Source: Hyaloscypha bicolor E
Lineage: Eukaryota > Ascomycota > Leotiomycetes > Helotiales > Hyaloscyphaceae
Direction of reading: 5' to 3'
Assembly (NCBI RefSeq): GCF_002865645.1
Contig: NW_020194693.1
Coordinates: 1,302,001-1,366,000, forward strand
DNA length: 64,000 nucleotides
Shown here: positions 1 through 11,020 of the stretch, in pieces
Position numbering within the stretch: the stretch's first letter is position 1
How the letters are laid out: the number at the start of each line of letters is the position of its first letter
Notes under the pieces: generated by a model
What the model was told of the DNA's origin: nothing
Database searches by the model: none
Seen by the model: the letters and a program-made list of their open reading frames with translations, nothing else
Position numbers and translations under genes: made by a program

Positions 1-2223
1 AAGATGGGATTTGACGATTTGACTTTGGTCCTGGTCTTGAAAACCAAATCATCGTTTTGAAGAATGGTGCAGTAAGAGGATGGCAAGTCATCAGCTTCTT
101 CATCCGTATTTTCACCAGTGATTTGAGCTGGTGTCCAAGGCTTGTACGACCCAAAACTTCCACTCGGTCTTTCAATCTCGAGGTTCTCAACTTCATGGAT
201 AAGCAGAGAGCAGATACCGGAAGGCAAGCTGGGATCCGGAGGTGTGGTAGTGACGTCGATCTCATGCTGTGTAGTTACGATTCCTTTGTCGTCTTGAAAT
301 TCTGGTCGATCCCGAATTTCCTTTGGTAGAGCAACGTTCTTTCCGTCAGATCTCATTGACTCCTTGAATTGGGACCTGGGGAACATTCCAATATCCCAGT
401 AGAGCTTGCCGGGCAAGGTCTCGCCTTTGTCATCCTTGAGTTCATCTACCCGCTCTTCGATCCGGTTGCTGTAGTTTTTGATCAGTTCCCGGAGGTCGAA
501 GCTGACTTTTCCGACTACGTCATCTGCGGTGACCATATCGGAATCCCAGAGCTCGACAGAGAGTCTCTCGCCAGCCGTCAGCTGATCTTGGTAGATCAAT
601 AAGCAAGTTTGCTCATTCCAAATCGGGTTGAGGTCCTGTTCAATGATGCGTGTACAGTATACCGGTTTTCCGAATTGTGAGAATGCGAGAGTGATGAACG
701 GGTCGCTCTTGCCAGACTTGTCCTGGGCTGCAATTCCTTCTGCCCGCTTCAATTTAATGTAGATCAAACCCATTGCATCGGTCTCCTTTTTCACAGCATC
801 ACCCTGTAGCATCTTGGACATGTCCATGATCAATGACTTTGGGGCGACGTAAACATCTAAAGCAGCTGCGATAGAGGAATTAACAAAACCAGAGATGAGT
901 GGCAAGTTAAGCACATTGATACCCTTCGATGTCAAGGGTACAGCTGATGCATCAATCTTCGGCAAGCCCATGAACGTGAAAGTCAGATTCTTGAGAAACG
1001 GAGGATTCGGCGTGAGCTGGAATCGCAGTCGAATAGTTCCGATAATTCCATTCAGCTCGACGAAGATGGGAAGTGGGATGCCGACAAGCCCTTGAACTCC
1101 TAGATAGAAGACGACTTCCAAATGCAAGTTCTTGGCCTTACCGATGACGCCTTTGGCGGGAATTGCATGATATGCAAACGACATTTCGAGGTTGTAGTAC
1201 TTGGCACCCTCGACGTCTTCCCCTTCTAACTTGCGTTGTTCTGCTTTCTTTGCCTTTTCTTCAGCTGTTGGCTCTTTTCCAGCCGCCTTGTGCTTCGCGT
1301 CAGTCTCCTCTTCGGCACTTGGTAGCGATCTCAAAGATAAGATCTTGAAGGCCTGGTCTCCCAAACCGATCGACGAAACTCGGACGTTCTGGATCAGGGC
1401 CGGTGGAACAGATGCTTGCATTACATCTTCGAGTGTGTCTGCCACGGCAGCGAACATTTCAGGATTGATCAACTTCCACACAATTCCAACAAGCGAGTTC
1501 ATCCACTCGACAGACTCAGGCAGGAGACTTTCAGTCGCAGCAGTAGCACGCCTGCGTTCAGCGTCCCAGTTGACGGCATTTGCATTTTCTTGGATATTTC
1601 GAAGCCAGAGGTGAATTCCACAAGCAACGGTGACTCCAGCGAAGAGAGAACTGATGAGGCCTTTCCAACCTCCCACAAATATCCAACTCAGGGCCACAAT
1701 CCCAACAAGGACCGCAATAGTGGTCTGCTGCACAGCTCCCTCCAAGGCATAGAAAGCAGCCTTGAGATCTGCCAGTGGGAGAGGGTGGTACAGAACCTCT
1801 TTATTCTTCGAGTGTTGTAAATACTCCTTCGTTCTGTTCGGGTCGGCTTCTGGCGGTGCTAGGTCGTCCAGTGTCTGTCTGTAGGCCTCCCCATCTCCAG
1901 TTGCCCGCCTATCAGGATTGGGAACAGTGATCTTTGGTCTCCGAATTGCTTGCTCAAAAGATCCATCAACATCTTGAATAAGGACTTCGTTCTTCGTTGT
2001 TGGATCGATCACTCGTCGTCGAGAAGCTGCCTTTGCTGCTGCGATCTTTTCTGAGTCTTTTCCAGAAGCTGCTTTGGATGCATCGGATTTCTGGAGGTTC
2101 AGACGCTGGGCAAGCTCTTCACCAAGTTTTTGGATAGTGGGAACCTGTGTTGGCCTCGGTTATTAAAGCTCACAACTGCTGAGTTGAGGTGCGCACCTTG
2201 TTCCTTTGAGAATATGGAGGCAT
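1..2223 (-). CDS. SMP/C2-domain lipid-transfer protein (Mug190/tricalbin-like), N-terminal part, runs off left edge
   Basis: The minus strand is open from 2144 down to base 1 with no stop, so the gene continues outside the window. Reading inward I see a charged N-terminus, then a hydrophobic hairpin (TIAVLVGIVALSWIFVGGWKG) that would sit in the ER membrane, then an SMP-like lipid-binding domain beginning at ESVEWMNSLV, a first C2 domain (SDPFITLAF, then LNPIWNE) and the start of a second (PSLPSGICSLLIHEVENLEI). Known members of this family tether the ER to the plasma membrane and move lipids. A short first exon is proposed: ATG at 2223-2221, exon 2223-2197, intron 2196-2145 (GTGCGC..CAG), then exon 2 from 2144. 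The in-frame TAA just upstream of 2144 makes an intron or a later start necessary. It is a paralogue of the divergent gene at 2537. The family call is strong; the exact start is uncertain. Confidence 0.85.
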
Positions 2224-2536
2224 CTTGAGCTGACCCTGAGTTGATGGTGATGCTCTCCAAGCTCAAAGTGATCTTTCTTCGAGTTCAACCCCCTCAATTG
2301 AAACTGGTTGTTCTTAGATGACGAAAGAGGTTGCGTAGCTTGGAGCTTGGTAGTTACAAACAAGGCCGAGAGTGACGTCAGCGATCTACCGCATCCTTTC
2401 TACGCATCATTCCAAGCTTGACCGGCTTCTTGGGCTTCACTTTTCAATAATTCCGAGGCATTGCTGATTTATGATGAATTGAAGAGCTTCGACATCTTAT
2501 CGTTCTCAAGAGAGGAATATTGGAACTCTCACGGAA
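2224..2536. promoter_or_regulatory. Shared divergent promoter of the two SMP/C2 paralogues
   Basis: About 313 bp separate the proposed start codons of the two paralogous genes that are transcribed away from each other. No other gene is visible. A TGACGTCA (CRE/ATF-like palindrome) lies near 2373-2380. That this region drives both genes is inferred from arrangement only. Confidence 0.5.
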
Positions 2537-5500
2537 ATGTCTTCAACAGGAGGAAGTGACGGTGCTGGCCGTCCAGCTCCAACCCCAGAGAGCAAACCCG
2601 ATGATTCGCACCACCCGACAGCAAATGATATAGTAGATGAGTCAAAAAGCTTACCAGATCTCCCAGGAGATCAATCAACTTCTACAAATAAGGTATTTTA
2701 ACTCTCGAAACACAATTCTTCTCGAACAGTTAATTGAGTTAACCTAAGGAACTTCCTCCGCCTCCTCTACCACGTAAAGATACTGGCTTGCTACCTGTAA
2801 ATACAGTAGGTCATGATTGTCGAATTTCTCCTAGAGCGTTAAATTAATTGATTCAGAACCAGCCAACTCCTCAATCCGAATCGAATAGTGCTGCTCCCAA
2901 ACCGGTTCCTCGAATTGACCCATTGCGAGCAGACCCAACACAATACGGCCAAGCGTATTCGGAACGAAACCCTCCCCCAAATATACAAGGACTCCGCGAA
3001 CACGAGGCAAAACGCCAAGAAGCGTCTCGAGCATACTTTGCAGAAACACAGGAGAAGGAGAAACCTCAAAAACACACAGAGAGGAAAGACCAAGCATCTG
3101 CAGCAGAAGATGGACCACAAGCAGGTGCAACAGACGATGTGCCAATTGGAGCTGAGAAGTCGAACGTTCTTTTCCACCCAACTCCTGAGGTCAACTTCGA
3201 CCGCGTTTTCAAAGCCATTGAGAACGATCTGAGACAGGTGTCTTGTGTTGTATTCGGTGCGATTATGATTTTGGATTGGCTGTTCATCGGTGGAGGATGG
3301 AAGGGCCTCAGCAAGTCTCTTTTCCCAGCTGGAGGTGTCGCTGCAGCTGTTTATTATGTCCTCACCCATGTCGGACAACAGGCTGCCGAGAGAAAGATGG
3401 AGTCCTCCGACCCAAAGACAGAAAAGTTGAGATACGTACCCGAATCTGTGGAATGGATGAACAGTTTAGTGGAGACATTGTGGGCAACCCTGCAGCAAAG
3501 CTTCTTCGATGGCATTGCTGAACAAGTCAACGACATGATCAAGCCCTACATCCCCGAAAATATACCCGCAACTGTCAAGATTACGGAGCTTGGCCACGGC
3601 TGCCACTCGGTTAGAGTTCTTTCAATGAGATCACTCCCTGATTCCGAGTTTGGTGACTTGGTGCCGACTCATGGGCTCGACAAATCAGGGTCAGTGGAGC
3701 AAGCCAAAGAACGTGAAAACGCAGCGGCGAGGGGAGAAGGTGGAGTGTTTTACAACCTCGAAATCGCAATTGCCTACCATGAATCGCCTTTCAAGCCACG
3801 GAAGGACCACATGCACGTCGATATTCTGGCAATGGTCGGGCCTGTACCAGTTCCGATTTACGTCCAAGTCAAGGAATTCCTCGCTACGATCAGAATAAGA
3901 CTTCAAATGCATCCGGATTTGCCCTTCCTGAAGAACGTCACTTTTGCACTGACCGAGAGTCCAAAGGTCAACTCTTGCGTGTCTTTGGGTGCTCCATGGG
4001 CCCTGGATCTTCTGAACCGTCCGATTATCGACAATCTCCTCGTCTCTCAAATCGATGCGGCAGCCGCAGATTTCGTCCAACCAAAGTCAATGAGTCTTGA
4101 TATGACTATGTACGTCGGCGGCTCAGACCAGAAGGAAAATACAGATGCTATTGGAGTTCTGTTTGTCAAGATCCACCGAGCAAGAAACTTAGCGAAACAA
4201 GATACAAGAGGGCCCGGTGCTGATCCTTACCTCACGATTGCCTTCTCAAAGTACGAGAAACCGATGTACGCCACTCGAATCATCAAAGGGGATCGCAATC
4301 CAGTGTGGGAGGAGTCTGCAGTCATAATGATCCGATCGGAGCACGTCAAGCGTCAAGAGAACGTCTTGCTTCGACTGTGGGACTCGGACACTACTGGTTC
4401 CGACGATGTATCCGGAGTCTGTGAATTTCCCCTTCAAGAGCTTATCATGAAGGTAAATCAGATGCAAAAGCGAGAGGATAAACTGCAAGGAGACGTCGCA
4501 GGCACAGACGCTGAAGGGATCCTGGAGTGGGAGATCGGCTACTTCCCTCGCGCAGAATTCAAGAAGCAACTGCGTACCGACGCTCAAGATCCCCGCGATG
4601 TCCACGGCGATAAGATCGAAGTAAAAGAGGAAGATAAAGTCCAAAACGCACAAAACACCGTCCCAGACCCATCCCTTCCCTCCGGTATCTTAGGATTGAC
4701 GATCCACCAATGCATTAACGTACAAGCCGACAACCCGAACAAGAAGTCCATGGGGCAAGTACAGATCCTCGGCCAGGACTCTGACGGTGAGGATGACGCC
4801 AAGGAAGAAACAGTGTCCATCGAGTACATTCCATCGCTCTACGTCACGGCAGACATAAACGACAAGCTCGTGTACCGCACACGCGTAAAGTCCATCACCA
4901 ATGCGCCGAACTTCAACTCCAGCACTGAGACGTATGTTCGCGACTGGCGCATGGCGACCCTCACCCTCTCCGTTTGGGACACGAGAAAGAAATCGAACGA
5001 TTGCCTCGTTGGCGTCGTGGCGCTAAAGATGTCTGACATCTTTCACGAAAGCTCTTCGATAGTTAAGTTCTATGATCTTAAAGGTGGCGCTGGGACGGGA
5101 AGGATTCGTATGAGCATGATCTTCCGCTCGATGGGTGTGCAGCTGGAAGAAAACCTCCTCGGTTACTCCGTTGGCTCCTTCGTCTTCTCTTCCAACATCA
5201 CATGCACAGGCTCAAACCTCAACACGAGGAAGTTGTACCTCCGCAACGCAGGCAGCGAGCGCGCCATCAAGAGCGGAGAGCAATCCGAGAGTGGATATAC
5301 CTGGACACTCAACGAGAAACAGCGAATCCTGCCAGTGCATCATAGATACATGTCCCCCATCGCCCTCGAGTTCTGCGGCACTTCAGAAGCCATCCCGTCC
5401 CCCGGTCCCCTGGGAAAGAAGCTAGCAAAGAACAAACACTACGCAATCCTCTGGCTCTTCCGCCTGGTCGACAACAAAGTCTCCACTTTCACCCTCCCGA

Positions 5501-5848
5501 TCTACAAAACTAACAATCCAGATAGACTCTTGCAGAATGTGGTAGATGAAGCAGACGATACCATGGCATTGGAAAAAGTTGGTGAGGTGAAGTTCGAGGC
5601 GAAGTTCAGTGCGGGCTTGGATGACAGCCACGAGGAGTTTTTAGGGAAGGGGTTTGGCAGTCATGATCATTGGAGTGCATTTCAGAGCTGGAAAGCCGCG
5701 AGGGCTTCAGGTGCGTATGTAGTTCTTTGAATCTGGGGGTTGAAGAGACCGGGTTTGATATTATGCTGATTTTGGAACAGGGCAGAGGAGTTCGCAGGCT
5801 GAGAGGAGCACGAATGGGACGGTTGCGAGGTTGTCGAAGGGCCTGTAG
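2537..5848 (+). CDS. SMP/C2-domain lipid-transfer protein (Mug190/tricalbin-like), complete
   Basis: Four exons are inferred: 2537-2692, 2749-2805, 2857-5710 and 5781-5848, giving 1044 residues; all joins keep frame and use GT..AG. The last intron replaces an early stop at 5730 by a tail ending in ARLSKGL. Order: Pro/Gln-rich disordered N-terminus, a hydrophobic hairpin at about residues 200-243, an SMP-like domain at about 268-493 starting at ESVEWMNSLVE, a first C2 domain at about 500-608 (GADPYLTIAF, RNPVWEE, LWDSDTTGSDDV) and a second C2 at about 680-840, with further conserved sequence to the C-terminus. The family acts at ER contact sites as a lipid-transfer tether; fission yeast Mug190 and tricalbins are the nearest architectures I know. 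The long exon is also open upstream of 2857, but only from a non-ATG codon, so the ATG at 2537 is preferred. Confidence 0.88.
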
Positions 5849-6417
5849 ATGTGGATTTGATTTGGGGTGAACATGTTTATTGTAAAAGTAACAAGTCATT
5901 GCAAGGAGCTTTATGAAATGTATATGGCGGTGGATTTGGATATTTCCTCACGTTCGGGTAGCGAGAAACATCAGGGGGAAGCGATAATCACGTGCCAGAC
6001 AGCCCTTCCCTTTCCTCGCCTTTTTGTGCACTAAAATTGCAGTGCATGGGCAGCCACGGCCATGCTTCAGCCTCGTGAGTCCTTGACTGACAAGAGTACT
6101 ATATTCAACAGATCCATATTGTGAAACCAGAACATTTCCCTTGCGATCCTGCACAGACGTGCAAAGTCTGTCTCTTGAACAGGAAAATACAACACAGCGA
6201 TCCTCCCATTGCGAGAATGATCACAGAGTCTAATACTACCAATCTTCCACCAGCAATTCGTACAAACTCACGACAGATCTCCCCTCTCACTTCTTCCCTT
6301 CTTCTCTACCCTCTGCTTCGCACGCTCCTGCCACGTCTCCCATTTCGCCGCCTTCCTCGCTTGCCCGTTCCTCGACTTAACATTTTCTCCTGCTTCCCGA
6401 ACTTCTCCTTCAACTTC
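5849..6417. other. Convergent intergenic region
   Basis: This 569-bp stretch lies between the 3' ends of the SMP/C2 gene and MTQ1, which converge. It presumably holds both 3' UTRs. I see no gene or repeat in it. Confidence 0.6.
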
Positions 6418-7824
6418 TCATATCCCGGAATCTCTGGTAGCCCTGTTTTCTCTCCCAACTTCCATCTTCTCTTCTTCAACGCGAAACAAAACGACACTCC
6501 TCATCTTGCCCGCTCCATTCACAGGGATCACCCTCCCTTCAACCTCCACCTCTTGCTCCTCGCCGGGCTGCGCTTCCTGAGCTGGAAAATCGCGCCAAAT
6601 CTCAACCCTATTCGTCTTCCCGATATCTTTCCTCAGAACCACGAGTTTGGTGACGCGGATAGCCTGTTCCTGATCACCAACTTCCATCAACAGGACCGAA
6701 GAGGAGCTCCGGTCGTAGATGCGGAGCAATTGGCGGTAGAAGATATCGGCGTCTTCAGCTAACTCCGCATCGCCTTTCCGTCTGGCTTTCCAATTCATAT
6801 ATCTCTGAATCCACCTTTCGCTTCCGGGCGAGTAAGTGGCTTCGGGAACGAGCGCGAGGCGAGGTTCGTATTTCTGTACCGAGTGAGAGGTGGTGGAAAG
6901 GAAGGAAGAGCGGGAGATGTACGGTGGGTTGCTGATTATGATGTTGAAATCCCCAAGAGGGCGCAGGAGTGATGTGAAGATGTCATGCTCTCGGAACTGG
7001 ATTGGTGCGGTAGGATCAATGCCAAGAACACGCTCGTCTTTGACTTTTTGCTTTTTTAGGTACTGGAGGAGTTTGTGGCCTTTGAGGTGAGATCTCCTCT
7101 TATAGCCGGGGATTTTTCCTTGTAGTGCTTGTTTGAGTTCCTCATCTTGCTCTTTGCTCCGGGGAAAAGCGGGGAGATGTCCTCTGTTGATGTTGAAGGC
7201 CAGATTCTCGTCTGCGAGTGCCACGGCTTTGGGGGAGATGTCTAGACCGAGGGTTTTGATGTTTGGGAATTTATTGCTTTTGGAAAGGAGGGAATGAAGA
7301 AGGAGAGAGATGCAGCCGCTTCCTGAGCAGACGTCTAGGATGCTCAGCCCATTTCGTGGGCTGGGAGCCTTCCAGCGGCCGCGTCCCGGGAGGGTCCTTC
7401 TGAACGGTAAACAGAGTTGCTCATCCAACGAGCCATTGATAAGCAACTCCGCAAGGTGTGTTGTATACGCCTCCGTCTCTGGTCTGTCACTCAATTGTCA
7501 ACAATGTCACGTGACAACATCTGTCATGACAACAAACCGTGGGATCAAAACACCAGGCCGACATTTAATATCCAGTTCCCCAAAAGGCTGCGAACCGAGA
7601 ATATATTGCAGGGGCTCAGCTCGAGATCTCCTTTCACAGAGATGGAGGAGGCGTTTTCTAAATGCTCGGGGACATAGTGGGGGAGAGGGAGATTGGACAT
7701 GTTCTGTGAGCCAGCGTAGCTCGTTAATGGCGGATGGGAGGTCGCGAGTCCCTTGCAAGACGAGGGGGAGGAGTGTAGATTTCTTGTGAGCGCGGAGGAG
7801 GAGGGAGTGCGGGAGTCGAGGCAT
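6418..7824 (-). CDS. MTQ1: Mitochondrial release-factor glutamine N5-methyltransferase (HemK/PrmC family)
   Basis: Two exons: 7824-7538 and 7483-6418, with a 54-bp intron (GTTTGT..ACAG, with TTGAC-like branch sites). The splice rebuilds the family signature GVLIPRPETE across the junction (residues about 91-100), which strongly supports it; the product is 450 residues. SAM-binding motif I is [13 protein letters not shown] (145-157), and the catalytic NPPY is at 281-284 within [13 protein letters not shown]. Family members methylate the Gln of the GGQ motif in peptide-chain release factors; the fungal MTQ1 branch acts on mitochondrial release factor. The N-terminus ([15 protein letters not shown]) is basic and suits a mitochondrial presequence. 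The C-terminal region is longer than in bacterial PrmC, with charged inserts around 200-250. It starts 287 bp from AIM32, which is transcribed the opposite way. Confidence 0.9.
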
Positions 7825-8111
7825 GAGCCTGAGTCCGAGGTGGAAATGTCTTCAATGAGGCGTTTTGCTGCCAAATGGAAGGGAACAGCTCATGACGTCG
7901 AGTTAACAGGCTTCATAGCGACCAACAATTGCTCAAACAAGAATTAAAGAGTGTAGTATGAATTGGGCTTTGAGACGAAAATTGAAGTTGATTTTGATAT
8001 CTCCGCCCCTTTTCGGCATTTTCGATACGGCAGCCGAGAAGCTTCAATGACGCAATCAGATAAGATCTCCTCCATCACCACCATTTTGTCCAATCCATCT
8101 TCACCTCCCTC
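7825..8111. promoter_or_regulatory. Shared divergent promoter of MTQ1 and AIM32
   Basis: 287 bp separate the start codons of two genes for predicted mitochondrial proteins. A TGACGTCGA-like element occurs near 7893-7901 and TGACGCAATCA near 8048-8058. Co-regulation is inferred from the arrangement. Confidence 0.5.
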
Positions 8112-9227
8112 ATGTTCCTCCGCCCCATAACGCGATCACCGTCAACATGGCGCCTCCATCGATCTGCAATTCCTCCTCTCCGCCACTACATCTCAACCCA
8201 CCTTAAACCCTCATTTCCTTCCATCCCAACGTGCCCGAGTCCAACATGCTCCTGCGCGCCCACTCCCTCTATGCCGGAAGGTTTGGAGATTGATCATGAG
8301 AAGAATTTGAATGGGACAATGGCAGCCTATGCAGAGCAAGTACTGATCTGCACCGGGAAATACGACTGGATGAGCAGGATCGAAGAGGAGAACGCGGGGG
8401 ATAATCTGGCTGCGGATATTAAGGAGTTGCTTGGACGGGGCGGGGTGTATCGTGATGTTTGTATTTCCCCAGTGTTGTCTCCGGATTGTGCTAATGATTG
8501 GCAGCCATACCACAACGTCTCCGTAATCAATTCCTCGTTCCCGAGTTCCGTGCCAGAACGAAGAGAGATACAGACAACGAGCGCGTATATCCTTCCAAGC
8601 TTCAAATACGTCCCTTTCCTCCCACGAGTATCGTTTGATTCCGTGCAAGCGTTGGTCAAGGGCTACTTACTGCCGAAGAAGTTGCATCCTGCACACGACA
8701 ACCTTTCGCCTATACACCGAGACCGATTGCTACGCAGTGAAAGCCAGGGGTCATTCTTATATGGCGTGCAAGATGTGGAGGATGTGTTGGTACTGATTTG
8801 TGGACATGGAGGGCGGGATGGGAGGTGTGGTGTCATGGGACCGGTGCTGAGAGAGGAATTTGAGAGGCAACTGCCAGGTCAAGGTTATCAAGTACTCAAA
8901 GGACCCGTGGAATCGTCTCCCAACAGGGATGAATTACTGCTCGAGGATGGAAAGAGGGAGCAGGCGGGGAAGGGGATAGCGAGAGTAGGCCTTATAAGTC
9001 ATATTGGCGGACACAAGTTTGCTGGGAATGTGATACTGTATTTCCCGCCTGGGTTGAAAGGAAAAGATGGAAATAGACATGCGTTGGCGGGGTGCGGGAT
9101 TTGGTATGGGAGGGTTGAACCTAGGCATGTGGATGGTATTCTGAAGGAGACTTTGGGGAATGGCAAGGTGGTCGAGGAGATGTTTAGAGGCGGCATCAGG
9201 CAGGGCGGGGAGATTTTGAGATTGTGA
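8112..9227 (+). CDS. AIM32: AIM32-like mitochondrial thioredoxin-fold [2Fe-2S] protein (sucrase/ferredoxin-like family)
   Basis: Single exon of 371 residues. The first 35 or so residues are rich in Arg, Ser and Pro and lack acidic residues, as in a mitochondrial presequence. The C-terminal half has the family core: CGHGGRDGRCG (Cys230 and Cys239) and SHIGGHKFAGN (His297 and His301), the Cys/Cys/His/His set expected to hold a [2Fe-2S] cluster, followed by GIWYGRVEPRHV, the usual end of the thioredoxin-like fold. In yeast AIM32 has been linked to mitochondrial redox control and inner-membrane import factors; that role is family knowledge, not visible here. No intron is needed. Confidence 0.88.
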   Translation: MFLRPITRSPSTWRLHRSAIPPLRHYISTHLKPSFPSIPTCPSPTCSCAPTPSMPEGLEIDHEKNLNGTMAAYAEQVLICTGKYDWMSRIEEENAGDNLAADIKELLGRGGVYRDVCISPVLSPDCANDWQPYHNVSVINSSFPSSVPERREIQTTSAYILPSFKYVPFLPRVSFDSVQALVKGYLLPKKLHPAHDNLSPIHRDRLLRSESQGSFLYGVQDVEDVLVLICGHGGRDGRCGVMGPVLREEFERQLPGQGYQVLKGPVESSPNRDELLLEDGKREQAGKGIARVGLISHIGGHKFAGNVILYFPPGLKGKDGNRHALAGCGIWYGRVEPRHVDGILKETLGNGKVVEEMFRGGIRQGGEILRL

Positions 9228-10524
9228 GGATGTACTTTGCATGTTTGCCGGAGAAGAGAGTGCTTGATTGGAGGATGTTTGAGGAACCTCGCAAGGCGAG
9301 CATAAAGCGAAGTCGAACCCAAGTCATCCTATTTGCGTAGAACATATTGTGGGGTTGGCGTACGGCTGCATTGAAGGCGATTAGACTGGGGGATGTTGGC
9401 ATAGATTCAACTCCTGTACGATATGTTCAACAACTCCGTTCTCGCAAACTTGAGCTCCTTCCTGTCTGCCCCACGGAGTTCGGCCAAGGGCCAAGCAGCA
9501 GTTGAGGAGGGGGCTCCGGGCCGAAAGGTACGTCTCATTTGCCAACCTCTAGCTAGTGACAAACCCCTGACAGCGTTTTCCCAACCAACCAGGACGAGGC
9601 TGAACCTTCGTTCTAGCAAGGCAGCCAAAGCCGAAAACGGGCTTGCGCTTCAAAGCCCGAACTGGTGGAAGGCTGGGAAGGTCCAAAATCCTGATCGTAA
9701 AGCCTTGGCACAGTGCTGCAGCTCGATGTGGAAGCTGAAGGAAAAATTAAGAAAATTATGATGTAAGTGCTAAGATCGAAAACGCAAAGACGAGAAACAT
9801 GTAGATCTGGGATTTCGATGTCCTGGCCCCTGTCCACGCATACAGAGACCCATTGATATGCAAAATTATGGAGTATCACATGAGAGAAAGTTACTGCGTT
9901 TAGCACAGGCAGAGCTTTTGCAGCTGGTCCGGAGCTTTTGCCCCTGAGGACAGTTTTTCAGGTAGAGCACCAGAGACAGCAAACGGATCTGGCCAATGGC
10001 GATTCACGGCGGGAGCATTGGAGCTTTGACATGCAAGCTCTGCCTCGGAAGAAGGAGGATCTGACTTTCCCCATCGATGATAGTCTCGATTGCAGTGACT
10101 TTCGTATGGGATTCTGCACTTCGGCAGCCTCTCCGTCACCGAGCTCCACCAAAGTTGGCACCGCCACAGCACATTCCCCTCCAACCAAGAAATGGCATGC
10201 ATTGTGCATTGTGTGCAGCTCGGCTTCGCCCTTAAACTGTATTTGGTCTTTAGCCCAGTGTTTCAGTGCAGCTGATGGTGTTATTTTCAATGACGTCGAG
10301 CAGCTCGAGGGGTAAATTTTCAAGCGAGCCAATCAGCGGGGTCGGTTCTGGCCCCGCTGACGTACATGGAGCCCCTTGCAGTGGCGCATTCGCAACTGAA
10401 GGCCTAGATGCTACGATGGCCGGCAAGGCAAAGTGAGTGAGAGCTTCAAAGAACGAAATGACGTCGGTCATCACGTGAATGTAAATTTCCAAACGCGAGG
10501 ATTTGGCCCGGTCAATGAAGAGGC
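9228..10524. other. Intergenic region: AIM32 3' end and distal grg-1 upstream region
   Basis: No convincing gene: the open frames here are short, lack family features and have no splice partners. The proximal part is presumably the long regulatory region of the stress gene that follows. TGACGTC-type sites occur near 10290 and 10458, and a CACGTGA near 10473. Confidence 0.5.
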
Positions 10525-10550
10525 AAGAGGGGTACTTAAGGACCCCTCTT
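10525..10550. promoter_or_regulatory. Palindromic pair of stress-response elements upstream of grg-1
   Basis: AAGAGGGGT (10525-10533) and ACCCCTCTT (10542-10550) form a perfect 9-bp inverted repeat around ACTTAAGG. Each arm contains the AGGGG/CCCCT core recognised by Msn2/Msn4-type C2H2 factors. It lies about 100 bp upstream of the start codon, and the spacer CTTAAG may serve as a TATA-like element. Confidence 0.6.
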
Positions 10551-10561
10551 CCTCCATCTCG

Positions 10562-10651
10562 ACCCTTCTTCCTACATCACACAACAACATCAAACTTCAT
10601 ACCAACACACACACAAACAAACTACACCAAACAAACTTCAATCAATCCAAA
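10562..10651 (+). promoter_or_regulatory. G-free A/C-rich 5' leader of grg-1
   Basis: From 10562 to the G of the ATG there is not one G on the sense strand, only A, C and some T, with repeated CAAACAAAC-type words. Such unstructured leaders are usual for highly expressed fungal mRNAs. The transcription start itself is not determined. Confidence 0.5.
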
Positions 10652-11020
10652 ATGGAGACCATCAAGGTAAGCTTTTCTCCCTCCCCTCATCAACTTCCTC
10701 TCAGCTTTCGACCTCTTCCTCCCGATCCTTGGTGTTTACATTGCTGACTTGCTACCAACAGAACGCCGCCAACTACGTTTCCGAGTCCGTCCAAGGCACC
10801 GGTTCTCAAGCTTCCAAGGAGGCCAACAAGCAAGTCGCCAAGGACAACGATGCCAGCTTGAGCTCCCGCGCCACTGCCGCAAAGGATGCCGTCGGAGACA
10901 AGCTCGACCAGACCTCCCACGAGACCAAGGCTGATGTCCACAAGGGTATATTCTCACCTTCTCCTTCCTGAACTTCACCTTCAGCTTGCTAACATGTTTG
11001 CAGAGGCTGCTAAGCACTAA
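10652..11020 (+). CDS. grg-1: Glucose-repressible / clock-controlled stress protein Grg-1 (CCG-1)
   Basis: Three exons: 10652-10666, 10762-10945 and 11004-11020; 71 residues, the normal length. The product begins METIKNAANYVSESVQG and ends KADVHKEAAKH, with the conserved middle KEANKQVAKDND and RATAAKDAVGDKLD. I recognise this as the small, highly expressed, hydrophilic Grg-1/CCG-1 protein of Neurospora and its relatives, induced by carbon starvation, stress and the circadian clock; its molecular function is unknown. Both introns have GT..AG ends and a branch-like GCTGACTTGCT or GCTAACATG before the acceptor. The second junction splits the Glu codon of HKEAAKH. Expected to be among the most strongly expressed genes of the window. 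Confidence 0.95.

Noticed and set aside
895..1820. Several plus-strand open frames of 60-137 codons
   Set aside because: They are shadows of the minus-strand SMP/C2 gene, whose frame is open through the whole stretch and shows conserved domains.
6121..6762. Plus-strand open frame of 213 codons
   Set aside because: Overlaps the 3' end of MTQ1 on the other strand; Pro/Leu/Phe-rich text without domain features.
9423..9761. Plus-strand 112-codon frame downstream of AIM32
   Set aside because: No family features, no splice partner, composition random-looking.
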